In this document: one piece after another, positions 1-7,801 of the stretch
Numbering within the stretch: the first letter of the stretch is position 1
Layout of the letters: each line of letters begins with the position of its first letter
Assembly: GCF_019331735.1 (NCBI RefSeq)
Contig: NZ_JAHBBH010000002.1
Location: 62,001 to 126,000 of the forward strand
DNA: 64,000 nucleotides
Direction: 5' to 3'
Origin: Bifidobacterium miconis
GTDB taxonomy: Bacteria; Actinomycetota; Actinomycetes; Actinomycetales; Bifidobacteriaceae
Notes under the pieces: model-generated
The model's database searches: none
What the model was told of the DNA's origin: nothing
What the model saw: only the letters and a program-made list of their open reading frames with translations
Position numbers and translations under genes: made by a program

Positions 1-1
1 G

Positions 2-1093
2 TGGCCGTGGGCCGCGGCGGCGGGCGCATTGTGCGTCCTCGCCGTCATGCTGCTCGTCGCCGCGTTGGGCAATCCCCGACGCGGCCGGAGCAACCGGAAC
101 GGGAACGCCGCGGACGCCGGGCGGGCCGGAGGCGCCTCCGGCGACCTGACGGTGTTTTCGCTGGACGATGATCTGAACACCGAACAGGCGTCGAGGCTGT
201 TTCACCAGTGGCGGGCGCTGGGCCGTCTGGCCGCGGCGCTGCTGGCCGCATCGCTGGCGCTGTGCGTCGCGCTGCTGGCGCGCCCGTCCGTCATCGACCG
301 CAGCGAGGAGTTGTCGAGCAGCCGCGACATCGTGCTGTGCCTCGACGTTTCCGGCTCCACGCTCCCCTACGATCGCGAGGTGCTGGAAACGTACTTGGAT
401 CTGGTGTCCAACTTCCAGGGCGAGCGCATCGGCCTGAGCATTTTCAATTCCACGTCGCGCACCGTGTTCCCGCTCACCGACGACTACGCGCTGGTCGCGC
501 GCGAGCTGAAGAGCGCGGCCTCGACGCTCAAGGGCGTCGAATCGCAGGCCGACATCGACAAGATGAGCGACCGGCAGTACCAGAAAATCTCCGACTGGCT
601 CGACGGCACGCAGAACCGCACGAACGCGACGTCGCTGATCGGCGACGGCGTGGTCAGCTGCGCGGCGATGCTGCCCGGCTTCGCGTACGGTTCGGGCGGT
701 TCCGGCGACGCACGCCAGCGTGCCGCGTCGATCGTGCTCGCCACGGACAACGTCGTGTCCGGCAAGCCCACGTATTCGCTGTCGGCGGCGCTGGATCTCG
801 TCCACGGCGCCGGCATCACCGTCGACGGGCTGTTTTCCGGCCCCAAGGCCAGCGAATCGGAATCGACCACCACGGACATGAAGAAGCTGATCGAATCGCA
901 CGACGGCATCTTCCTCACCCAGTCGAACGGCGCAAGCGTCAACGATCTCGTGCGCAGCATCGATCAGCGGCGCACCACGCACACCGAGACCACGTCCAAG
1001 GCGTCCGTCTCGGACGCCCCCGGCTGGTGGACGCTCGCACTGGCCGTGGTCGCGGTCGCGTGGCTGGCCGTTACATGGAGGTTGCGCCGATGA
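2..1093 (+). CDS. von Willebrand factor A domain membrane protein (5' end outside window)
   Basis: The frame is open to the left edge, so the true start lies upstream and only the last ~363 codons are here. A short hydrophobic stretch opens the visible part, a linker follows, then a second membrane segment (around codons 78-95). A VWA domain comes next, with the metal-binding motif DVSGST and further blocks up to the text around FLTQSNGASV. A last hydrophobic helix (WWTLALAVVAVAWLAV) sits just before the stop. VWA proteins of this shape belong to BatA/BatB-like sets found beside MoxR ATPases and DUF58 proteins, thought to help assemble or activate membrane or secreted complexes. The stop overlaps the next start (ATGA), so the two VWA genes are translationally coupled. 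The fold is clear; the biological role is inference. Confidence 0.85.
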   Translation, partial: WPWAAAAGALCVLAVMLLVAALGNPRRGRSNRNGNAADAGRAGGASGDLTVFSLDDDLNTEQASRLFHQWRALGRLAAALLAASLALCVALLARPSVIDRSEELSSSRDIVLCLDVSGSTLPYDREVLETYLDLVSNFQGERIGLSIFNSTSRTVFPLTDDYALVARELKSAASTLKGVESQADIDKMSDRQYQKISDWLDGTQNRTNATSLIGDGVVSCAAMLPGFAYGSGGSGDARQRAASIVLATDNVVSGKPTYSLSAALDLVHGAGITVDGLFSGPKASESESTTTDMKKLIESHDGIFLTQSNGASVNDLVRSIDQRRTTHTETTSKASVSDAPGWWTLALAVVAVAWLAVTWRLRR

Positions 1094-2133
1094 ACTGGCA
1101 CGGTTTCACCCTCTCCCCCGCGCTCGGCTGGCCCGCCGGCGCGTGTCTCGCGCTGCTGCTGGCGGCGCTGGCCGTCGCGCAGATCGTGCTGCACGTGCGC
1201 CGGCGCGGCGCGAGCGACGAAACGGTTACGGCATGCGTGCGCCGCGTGCTGCTGTGCGTGACGCTCGCCGTGATGACGCTCACGCCGAGCGTCGTGTCGA
1301 CGACGAGCAGCCGCGCGGTGAACGCCACCGACGTGGTGATCGCCGTCGACGTGACCGGCTCGATGGCCGTGCAGGACGCGCAGTACGGCTCGTCGCAGAC
1401 CGTCAGCCGGATCGACACGGCCAGGCAGGCCGTCAAGGACATCACGTCGCTGTATCCGGACGCCAGCTTCATGGGCGTGCGGTTCGGGGCGAGCGGTTCG
1501 CTCGACGTGCCGCTGACGCCCGACGAACGGGCGATCGGCAACTGGGCGGACACGCTGGCCGTCGAGGCCACGTCCGTCTCGTCCGGCTCCAGCCTCGACG
1601 CGCCGCTCGACACGCTGCTGCTCGATCTCAAGTCGGTGCGCGAGGCGCATCCCGACGACGCGATTATCCTGTACGTGATCAGCGACGGGGAGCAGACCGG
1701 CACCAAGCCGCGCCGCTCGTTCTCGACGCTGCGCAAGTACCTCAGCGACGGCTTCGCGATCGGCGTCGGCTCGACGCAGGGCGGCAAGATACCGGTCATC
1801 CGCGATGGCACGTCGTCCTCGTCATCGTCGCAGTCGCAGAACGAGGCGTGGGTGACCGACCCGGACACCGGCAAGCCGGGCATTTCCAAGCTCGACGAGA
1901 AGAATCTGTCCGACATCGCCGACGAGATCAGCGGCACCTACCTGCATGCGGACCAGACGACCACGTTGACGCAGGGCGCGTCGAAGCGGGCGTCGTCCCG
2001 CTGGCAGGTGACCAGCACGGTGAAGCGCCGCACGCGCACCACGCCCGTGGTGTGGCCGCTTGCCGCGTTCGCGCTGGCGGTGCTGACCTGGGAGGCCGGC
2101 GCATGGATCGTCACGTCAAGGAGGCTGCTATGA
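1090..2133 (+). CDS. von Willebrand factor A domain membrane protein (BatA/BatB-like)
   Basis: This 347-residue protein starts at the ATG that overlaps the preceding stop as ATGA. Two hydrophobic segments occupy about residues 10-35 and 50-75. The VWA domain then begins with VVIAVDVTGSM, the MIDAS motif DxTxS, which coordinates a divalent metal. Later landmarks are the VISDGEQTG strand and a Ser-rich loop around residue 240. A C-terminal helix (PLAAFALAVLTWEAGAWIV) anchors the end, so the VWA domain is held between membrane helices. It is the second VWA gene of the operon and its stop again overlaps the next start. This pairing is known from aerotolerance-type Bat operons and MoxR clusters; the actual partner proteins lie left of the window. 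Confidence 0.87.
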   Translation: MNWHGFTLSPALGWPAGACLALLLAALAVAQIVLHVRRRGASDETVTACVRRVLLCVTLAVMTLTPSVVSTTSSRAVNATDVVIAVDVTGSMAVQDAQYGSSQTVSRIDTARQAVKDITSLYPDASFMGVRFGASGSLDVPLTPDERAIGNWADTLAVEATSVSSGSSLDAPLDTLLLDLKSVREAHPDDAIILYVISDGEQTGTKPRRSFSTLRKYLSDGFAIGVGSTQGGKIPVIRDGTSSSSSSQSQNEAWVTDPDTGKPGISKLDEKNLSDIADEISGTYLHADQTTTLTQGASKRASSRWQVTSTVKRRTRTTPVVWPLAAFALAVLTWEAGAWIVTSRRLL

Positions 2134-2828
2134 GTGCCACGCATGGACGTCGCGCCCGGCGCGCGGAACGCGATGCGAACCGTCCGCTCGCCGCGGACGA
2201 GAGCCGCGCGGACGATGCCGGGACGACCGCGTTCGCCGACCCGTCCGGCGCCGACACGGCGCTCGGCTCGGATGCGCGCCGCGCGCGGGCGGGACTGCCC
2301 GTACGCATCATGCTCGGTGCGCTGGCGGCGCTCGCGCTGGCCGTGACCGTGCTTGCCGCAGTGAACCTGCGGGCGGTGACGGCCTTCAATCAGGCCACGA
2401 GCAGCCTGCACGAGCACATCGCCGCGGCTCGGTCGGACACGCCGGACTGGTCCAAGCTCAGCGCCGTGCAGGAACAGACCGACGCGCAGTTCGACGAGGC
2501 CGAGGCCGCGGATGCCGTGCTGCTGCCCGGCATCCGCGAGTCGATCGCGGCCAACGCGGCCGTATCGGACCAGCTGACCGCGCTGGTGAAGCAGCATCTT
2601 GCCGCGCAGCAGGGCGGCGACGGCAATGCCGGCGACAACGGTGCGGCCGGCACCGACAAGCAGGGCCAATCGTCCGATTCGTCTGGCGCGCTGACCGACG
2701 AGCAGCGCAAGCAGGTCGAGGACCTGCTCAAGGCCAACGAGCAGTCCACGCCGTCCGACAAGGGCAAGGGCACGTCCAAGGAGTCGACGGTCACCAACAA
2801 CACGGGCAACACGAACAAGCCCTGGTGA
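2130..2828 (+). CDS. single-pass membrane protein at end of VWA operon (possible DUF6466 family)
   Basis: A 232-residue protein whose ATG overlaps the upstream stop (ATGA). The N-terminal ~55 residues are Arg/Asp-rich and cytoplasmic in character. One membrane helix follows (about residues 56-78, IMLGALAALALAVTVLAAV), then a helical, likely coiled-coil stretch (around residues 80-150). The tail is low-complexity and rich in Gly, Asn, Ser and Thr. It has no catalytic motif. I associate this arrangement with the bifidobacterial family DUF6466, but that is from memory. Position implies it works with the two VWA proteins. The operon seems to end here, because a repeat element follows. Confidence 0.7.
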   Translation: MSATHGRRARRAERDANRPLAADESRADDAGTTAFADPSGADTALGSDARRARAGLPVRIMLGALAALALAVTVLAAVNLRAVTAFNQATSSLHEHIAAARSDTPDWSKLSAVQEQTDAQFDEAEAADAVLLPGIRESIAANAAVSDQLTALVKQHLAAQQGGDGNAGDNGAAGTDKQGQSSDSSGALTDEQRKQVEDLLKANEQSTPSDKGKGTSKESTVTNNTGNTNKPW

Positions 2829-2847
2829 CGGCGAGCGCGGCAGTACC

Positions 2848-3003
2848 GGCGATCGCGAAGCCCGGCGGATTGTCCACATGAAATGTGGACGACATGCTGA
2901 GCCGTACGGCGGGAACCCAGTGGGTTCCCGCAGGCGAAGTGAGCGATCGCAATACGGGCGATCGCGAAGCCCGGCGGATTGTCCACATGAAATGTGGACG
3001 ACA
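2848..3003. repeat. intergenic hairpin repeat element with two 47-bp direct repeats
   Basis: Two identical 47-bp copies lie at 2848-2894 and 2957-3003. Each contains a perfect 8-bp hairpin, GTCCACAT-gaa-ATGTGGAC. Between them is an 11-bp stem at 2909-2919 / 2921-2931 with a one-base loop, flanked by CTGAGCCGT (2897-2905) and AGGCGAAGTGAGC (2932-2944). The same two flanking words, in reverse orientation, surround a different stem at 37.17 kb, so this is one member of a repeat family. Each 47-bp copy also carries TTGTCCACA and, facing it, TGTGGACGA, which resemble DnaA boxes of high-GC actinobacteria. It could be a REP-like element, a transcription end for the upstream operon, or a DnaA-binding site. 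Confidence 0.85.
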
Positions 3004-3011
3004 CGCCGGGG

Positions 3012-3020
3012 TGTGGATAA
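3012..3020 (-). promoter_or_regulatory. DnaA box (perfect 9-mer)
   Basis: TGTGGATAA is the reverse complement of the consensus DnaA box TTATCCACA. It lies nine bases after the second 47-bp repeat and about 70 bases before the WXG100-like gene. On its own a 9-mer could occur by chance; beside four DnaA-like words in the adjacent repeats it is more notable. Confidence 0.5.
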
Positions 3021-3088
3021 CTCCGACCATTCGACCACATGCCCCGTTCCGGCTGGACGAACGCGGCCGAGCCCGATTCAATGGGCGC

Positions 3089-3388
3089 ATGAGCATGTTT
3101 GACCAGACTTCCGCATTCGGCGGCGCGCCATCGACCTTCGGCGCGGACTACGTGTGTTCCTGCCACGGCATCGTCGCCGCGAGCCAGAGCCTCGTGCACG
3201 CGCGCGTCGCCCAGACGCGTCTTGCGGCGGATGACACCGCGACGCCCCAGGCCCGTTCCATGACGATGCCTTGGGAGGGCAATGCGGCGTCGCTGTTCCG
3301 CCAACGGCTCGCCGATTGCGCGTCGGCCGCGCAACGGGCGCTCGACGACGCCGAAGCCACGCTGCGCATCGCCGGGGCAGGTGCATGA
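3089..3388 (+). CDS. WXG100-like small helical protein
   Basis: A 99-residue protein without signal peptide or membrane segment. Near residue 60 it carries MPWEGNAASLFRQRL, matching the W-x-G turn followed by an amphipathic helix that defines ESAT-6/WXG100 proteins. The length is also typical of that family, whose members form helical hairpin dimers and are substrates or partners of type VII secretion. The start is uncertain: ATG at 3089 or 3095, with no strong ribosome-binding site before either. The stop overlaps the next gene (ATGA), so it is probably made together with the lipase-like protein as partner or chaperone. No secretion ATPase is in the window, so export is inference. Confidence 0.6.
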   Translation: MSMFDQTSAFGGAPSTFGADYVCSCHGIVAASQSLVHARVAQTRLAADDTATPQARSMTMPWEGNAASLFRQRLADCASAAQRALDDAEATLRIAGAGA

Positions 3389-4983
3389 TGGGCTGGCAGG
3401 TTACGTCGTATGTGTCCGGCGGCCGGTATTCGACGGCCGAACGCGAAGACTACGCATCGCTGGCCCGCCTGATGGACGACGTGGCGGCCGACTGGCGCGC
3501 CGCGGCCACGGCTTGGAGCTCGGCCGCATTGGAACTGGCCCGGGATCAGGCGAGTCTGACCTGGTGCTCCTCGGTCGTGCCCGACGAGGGAGTGACCATC
3601 AGCCACTCCTCGCTCCCCTACGGCACGCTCATCCAGCGCTGCTCCGACCATGCCGCCGCATGCGAGGCGATCGGCGGCGAACTGGACGAGATGTCGTCGC
3701 TGCTCATCCGCGCGCATTCGCTGTACGAGGACTGTGAATCATGGGCCAGACGCCTGGTCACGGAGACATTGCAGATGACGGCCACCGCATTGCCGAAGCA
3801 TTCGCTGTTCGGTACCGCGGCGGCGGTCGCTTCCGGCATAGCCGTCGGATCGGCGTCCGAAGGCGGGTTCAATCCGATCTACGGGCTCACGTCGACCGCA
3901 TGGGCGCAGGAAGGGCTGCTGTCAGGAGCGGCCACGTATCTGGGCGGCATCCATCCGGGACTGGCGCCGATGCTCACCAACGAGGTCAACGTCGCCGCGG
4001 GCGCGCTGGCGACGGGCACCAAACCGTTGAAGGACACCATGCAGGGCGATTGCCTGACCGTGGTCGAGGTCGAGCCGAACGCCATGGTGGTCGGTTCGTC
4101 GACGTCGGTGGCCGAATCATTGGAGAACCTGCGGCGTTTGGCCGAAGAGCGCCTTGGGAAAATCGATTTGGGCAGCGGACTGTCCTACGCGACGATCGCC
4201 GTGCAACGCTACCGCCGCGAAGACGGATCGTCCGCATGGCTGGTGACGATCCCCGGCACGGACGGCGAATGGGACTCGCCGTTCGGCTGGATGCAGAACA
4301 TCGAGCTCATGAGCGACGATCCGCGGCAGCGCATGCAGGCGGACAGCGCGCGCATGGTCGCCGAGGCGATGCGGCAGGCCGGCATCGGCGGCGACGAGCC
4401 GGTGGCGCTGATCGGGCATTCGCAGGGCGGCATCGTCGCGGCGACGATCGCATCCGACCTGGCCGACGAATACGACATCCGGCATGTGGTGACGGCGGGC
4501 TCGCCGGTCGCGAACCATCCGATCCCGTCGAAGACGTGGGTGACCAGCATCGAAATGGACGACGAACTGGTCGCCGCTCTCGACGGCGCCGAGAATCCGC
4601 GCACCGGCAACTGGCTGACCATACGGGGCCATGCGACGCGTTCCGTGCAGACCACCCCGGCGGGCGTCGGCGCGGACGGTTCCTGCGCGCCGGGCAACGG
4701 CGTGTCGTCGTGGGGCAAGGACTTCGCCGCAGCCGAAGTGACGGGGGCACCGGAATCCAAGGAGATCACGCACTGGCTCAAATATCATCAGGCGGCCTAC
4801 AGGAACGCCACCGATCTCGGTTCCCCCGCGGTGGTCACCCACGAGCGGCATTTCCAACAGGTCATCGAAGGAGAGCTCGAGGAAACCCGCTACTATCGCG
4901 GCCGCATGAGCCTCTACGGCGCCTCAGCCGCCCCGTCGTCCGCGCACCGCATCGACACGGACGCCTTCGGCGGACGCGACTGA
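3385..4983 (+). CDS. alpha/beta-hydrolase (lipase-like) protein with helical N-terminal domain
   Basis: A 532-residue protein overlapping the WXG100-like gene by ATGA. Roughly residues 1-130 look helical (an ordered run of Ala, Leu and charged residues), reminiscent of WXG/LXG modules. A hydrophobic Ala/Gly stretch follows (FGTAAAVASGIAVGSASEGG). The C-terminal half has a lipase fold: after VTIPGTDGEW comes the nucleophile elbow ALIGHSQGGIVAA (GxSxG). Candidate Asp and His acids or bases follow in the MDDELV and THERHFQQ regions. There is no signal peptide. Type VII lipase effectors with helical targeting domains are known in Firmicutes. That parallel, and any toxin role, is inference; a cytoplasmic or envelope esterase is equally possible. 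Confidence 0.65.
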   Translation: MMGWQVTSYVSGGRYSTAEREDYASLARLMDDVAADWRAAATAWSSAALELARDQASLTWCSSVVPDEGVTISHSSLPYGTLIQRCSDHAAACEAIGGELDEMSSLLIRAHSLYEDCESWARRLVTETLQMTATALPKHSLFGTAAAVASGIAVGSASEGGFNPIYGLTSTAWAQEGLLSGAATYLGGIHPGLAPMLTNEVNVAAGALATGTKPLKDTMQGDCLTVVEVEPNAMVVGSSTSVAESLENLRRLAEERLGKIDLGSGLSYATIAVQRYRREDGSSAWLVTIPGTDGEWDSPFGWMQNIELMSDDPRQRMQADSARMVAEAMRQAGIGGDEPVALIGHSQGGIVAATIASDLADEYDIRHVVTAGSPVANHPIPSKTWVTSIEMDDELVAALDGAENPRTGNWLTIRGHATRSVQTTPAGVGADGSCAPGNGVSSWGKDFAAAEVTGAPESKEITHWLKYHQAAYRNATDLGSPAVVTHERHFQQVIEGELEETRYYRGRMSLYGASAAPSSAHRIDTDAFGGRD

Positions 4984-5019
4984 CCGCGTGGCCGCGGCTG
5001 GCTGCAACCGTCCTTGCCG

Positions 5020-5937
5020 TCATGCCGACGGCTCGAGGGTCATGACCAGCCGGTCCTCGCCCGCATCGCGTCCGTGGTCGAGCTCGGCGGTCAGACGCAG
5101 GCGCATGGCCCGGGCCAAGGACTGCGCGACGGCGAGTCCCAGCCCGGAGCCGCGCTTGCCGCGCGAGTCGTCGGCCTGATAGAACCGATCGAACAGCTTG
5201 GCGGGATCGATGTCGGCCGCCGCCTTACGGCTGATCGGGTTGGAGAACGAAACGCGATCGCCGTGCTGCGCGATCGCGGGCGCGCCGGCGCCATGCCGCA
5301 GCGCGTTCGTGACGAGATTGTCGACGATGCGCCGCAACGCCGTCCGATCGGCCTCCAACGTGAACCGTTCGTCGTCGAACGCGACGGTCGGCTCCCACCC
5401 GCGCTCCTCGAATTCGGGATAGTGGCCGACGAGCACTTCGGCCACGAGCGGCTGCACGGCGACCGGTTCCAGATCGAGCGTGCGGTCGGGATCGTTCGCC
5501 CGCGCGTAGGCGAACAGCTGGTCGAGCAGCCCGCGCATGTCGTCCAGCCGCTGCAGCGCCGCCGTCAGATGGCGCTCGCCGTCCGCAGGCTGCGTTCCCT
5601 CCATCGCCAGCTGGATATGCCCCTGCGCGCCCATCAGCGGCGTGCGCACGTCATGCGCGAGCGACGACAGGTCGCGCTGGAACTCCTGCGTCTTGGCCAT
5701 CGCGGCGATCCGCTCGGACTGGATCGCGTCCAGCTGCGCGTTGATCGCCCGCGCCAACTCGCGACTCGCCCCGCCCGGCACCTCCACGCCCAGCCGGGCG
5801 TTGCTCTCCGCCGGGCGGTCGCGCAGGAACCGCGCCATCCGCCGCATCTCGCGCCGGTACATCGCCGCCCCGATCGCGAATCCCGCAACCAGGCCGACCA
5901 GCAACCCCACAAACCACATGGCAACGATTGTCAGCAC
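5020..5937 (-). CDS. sensor histidine kinase of an ABC-transporter-linked two-component system
   Basis: About 305 residues. One N-terminal membrane helix is visible (WFVGLLVGLVAGFAIGAAMY), with no extracellular sensor domain. The dimerisation/phosphoacceptor box LSSLAHDVRTPL (His) follows, then the N box RIVDNLVTNALRHG and the G box RGKRGSGLGLAVAQSL, giving a complete catalytic core. It is last in a minus-strand set: response regulator, ABC ATPase, ABC permease, kinase. The permease stop overlaps a GTG used here as the start; an ATG at 5919 is the alternative. Small kinases beside such transporters usually sense envelope stress or antimicrobial peptides through the transporter itself; the signal here is unknown. 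Confidence 0.88.
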   Translation of the reverse strand: MLTIVAMWFVGLLVGLVAGFAIGAAMYRREMRRMARFLRDRPAESNARLGVEVPGGASRELARAINAQLDAIQSERIAAMAKTQEFQRDLSSLAHDVRTPLMGAQGHIQLAMEGTQPADGERHLTAALQRLDDMRGLLDQLFAYARANDPDRTLDLEPVAVQPLVAEVLVGHYPEFEERGWEPTVAFDDERFTLEADRTALRRIVDNLVTNALRHGAGAPAIAQHGDRVSFSNPISRKAAADIDPAKLFDRFYQADDSRGKRGSGLGLAVAQSLARAMRLRLTAELDHGRDAGEDRLVMTLEPSA

Positions 5938-6806
5938 ACGTCGCGACGGCGGTTGACGAGAAGCGTGGCGCCGACGGACAGGACGATCCATCCGGCGAAG
6001 CAGATCAGCGCGTGCGCCCAGACCGGCATGCCGAGCGACATGCCGCCGGCCGTCGTGGCGAACAGGCCCGCGCCGTCGAAGTACAGTTTCGTGTTGTTCG
6101 ACGGCAGCCATGGCGCCAGTTGCCCCGCCCACGGCGCGTACACGGCGATCGTCGACAGGACGATGTTCAGCAGCGATCCCATGATGCCCGCGCCGACGAG
6201 CACCGCGGCGGCGACGCCGAACGCCTTGCTGCGCGCGATCATCGCCAGGGTGACGACGATGAGCACGAACGTGACGACGCCCAGCATCTTCAGCCCGCAG
6301 AATCCCAGATAGACGCCGATGCTTTCCGCATACCGGAACCGGACGCCGAGCGCAAGGCACGCCAGCTCCAGCGAGGCGATCGTCACGACCGTATTCCACG
6401 CGGCCAGCAGGGCGGACAGCAGCAGCCGGCCGGCGACGTACGCCGTGCGGCCACGGCGTCCGGCGAGGAGGTTCTTGACGAATCCGGCGTCCCAATCGTC
6501 CATCACGGCCAGCACGGCAAGCACCGCGACGATCATGGACAGCACCGAGCCGTTGCCCAGTCCCGAACTGGACAGCATCGCGGTGTGCGAGTTCATCATG
6601 CGGGCGGACGCCGCCAGTCCGGAGGCGGCATTGGCCGTGACCGACACGCCGTCGGCGTCGGTCTGCTCGGCCCCGGTGGCGGCGCCGAGCAGCATCAGCG
6701 TGGTGAGCAGACCGGCGGTCAGCAGGACGACCAGTATTGTGACGACCCAGAATTTGCGGCCGTGGATGAGCCGGTACAGGTCGGAGCGCAGCAGGTTGAT
6801 CATCAT
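5931..6806 (-). CDS. ABC transporter permease (ABC-2 type)
   Basis: A 291-residue integral membrane protein with about six hydrophobic segments: an N-terminal one after RLIHGRKFW, a loop of ~60 residues, then five more ending with ALICFAGWIVLSVGATLLV. This is the ABC-2/bacitracin-export permease layout. The start ATG (6806) overlaps the ATPase stop as ATGA and is preceded by GGAAGG. It forms the membrane half of an exporter with the ATPase encoded just upstream and is flanked by its regulators. Substrate unknown; peptide antibiotic export or immunity is the usual role of this arrangement. Confidence 0.85.
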   Translation of the reverse strand: MMINLLRSDLYRLIHGRKFWVVTILVVLLTAGLLTTLMLLGAATGAEQTDADGVSVTANAASGLAASARMMNSHTAMLSSSGLGNGSVLSMIVAVLAVLAVMDDWDAGFVKNLLAGRRGRTAYVAGRLLLSALLAAWNTVVTIASLELACLALGVRFRYAESIGVYLGFCGLKMLGVVTFVLIVVTLAMIARSKAFGVAAAVLVGAGIMGSLLNIVLSTIAVYAPWAGQLAPWLPSNNTKLYFDGAGLFATTAGGMSLGMPVWAHALICFAGWIVLSVGATLLVNRRRDVC

Positions 6807-7729
6807 CGGCTTCCTTCCGTGCGGGCGCCGTCCATGAGGGCGACGAAATAGTCTTCCATGTCCCGTGATTTCGCGGCCAGTTCGAGGACGGTCTGGTTCG
6901 TCTCGTGCAGGATGCGGGAGACTTCGGCCGCGTCGAAGCCGCCGGCGATGGTGATCGAGCCGTCCGGTTCGGCGGCGAACCGCACCGGATCGGCCGGATT
7001 GTCCGGCAATCGTTCCTCGAGGACGGCGAGCGCGGTCGCAGTGTCGGCGGTGCGCACGGTGAGGCTGTCGCCGCATTCGGATTGGACTTGTTCGGCCGTC
7101 ATTTCGCGTACCATATGGCCGTTCGCGATGACGCCGTAGTGGGTGCACATGCGTTCGAGCTGGTCGAGGACATGCGAGCTGATGACGATGGTGATGCCGC
7201 GCCGCTGGTTGAGCCGGACGAGGTAGTTGCGCATGGTGCGCGCGCCGTCCGGGTCGAGGCCGTTGAGCGGCTCGTCGAGCAGCAGCAGGTCGGGATTGCC
7301 GACGAGGGCGAGCGCGAGTCCCAGCCGCTGTTTCATACCGAGCGAAAAACCGCCGGTCTTCTTGCGGCCGGTGCCGCCGAGGCCGACCTGATCGAGCAGG
7401 TCGCGGCAGACGGGTTTCGGGTCGGCCACGCCGAGCGCGAGCGCCTGCGCCATCATCGTGTCGAAGGCGCTCATGTGCGGCAGGAGGCCGGGGTTCTCGA
7501 TGAGCGCGCCGACGCGTTGCACGCCGCCGGGCGCATTGCCGAACAGCGTGATCTCGCCGCCGCTCGGCGTGGCGAGTCCGGCGATCATCTTCATCACGGT
7601 GGATTTGCCGGTGCCGTTCTTGCCGACGAATCCGTAGATCGCGCCCTGCGGCACGGTCATGGCCAGATCGTCGACCGCCCGTTTGCCGGCGTACCGTTTG
7701 GCGAGTGACCGTATGCGAATCGCGTCCAT
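6803..7729 (-). CDS. ABC transporter ATP-binding protein
   Basis: A 308-residue ATPase. The Walker A motif is GFVGKNGTGKST (about residues 33-44), the signature GGFSLGMKQRLGLA, and Walker B DLLLLDEPLNGLDPDGA, followed by the switch His in ISSHVLDQLE. A C-terminal ~90-residue extension is typical of bacitracin/lantibiotic-resistance ATPases. The ATG at 7729 has AAAGGAA about seven bases upstream. It is coupled to the permease by a 4-base overlap and lies 72 bases after the response regulator gene. Probably energises the adjacent permease. Confidence 0.92.
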   Translation of the reverse strand: MDAIRIRSLAKRYAGKRAVDDLAMTVPQGAIYGFVGKNGTGKSTVMKMIAGLATPSGGEITLFGNAPGGVQRVGALIENPGLLPHMSAFDTMMAQALALGVADPKPVCRDLLDQVGLGGTGRKKTGGFSLGMKQRLGLALALVGNPDLLLLDEPLNGLDPDGARTMRNYLVRLNQRRGITIVISSHVLDQLERMCTHYGVIANGHMVREMTAEQVQSECGDSLTVRTADTATALAVLEERLPDNPADPVRFAAEPDGSITIAGGFDAAEVSRILHETNQTVLELAAKSRDMEDYFVALMDGARTEGSR

Positions 7730-7801
7730 CGCCGTTCCTTTCTCTCGGTTCGTTGTCGAGACCCACTGTATGGAACGGATCTTGCGCAATCGCCACCCAC
7801 C

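Noticed and set aside
2848..3020. Chromosomal replication origin (oriC)
   Set aside because: DnaA-like boxes are present, but there is no dnaA, dnaN, rpmH or AT-rich unwinding region, so an origin is unlikely; kept only as a DnaA-site cluster.
2878..3102. Small open frames through the 2.9-kb repeat element
   Set aside because: They appear in all frames and strands of the repeat and reflect its palindromes, not protein coding.
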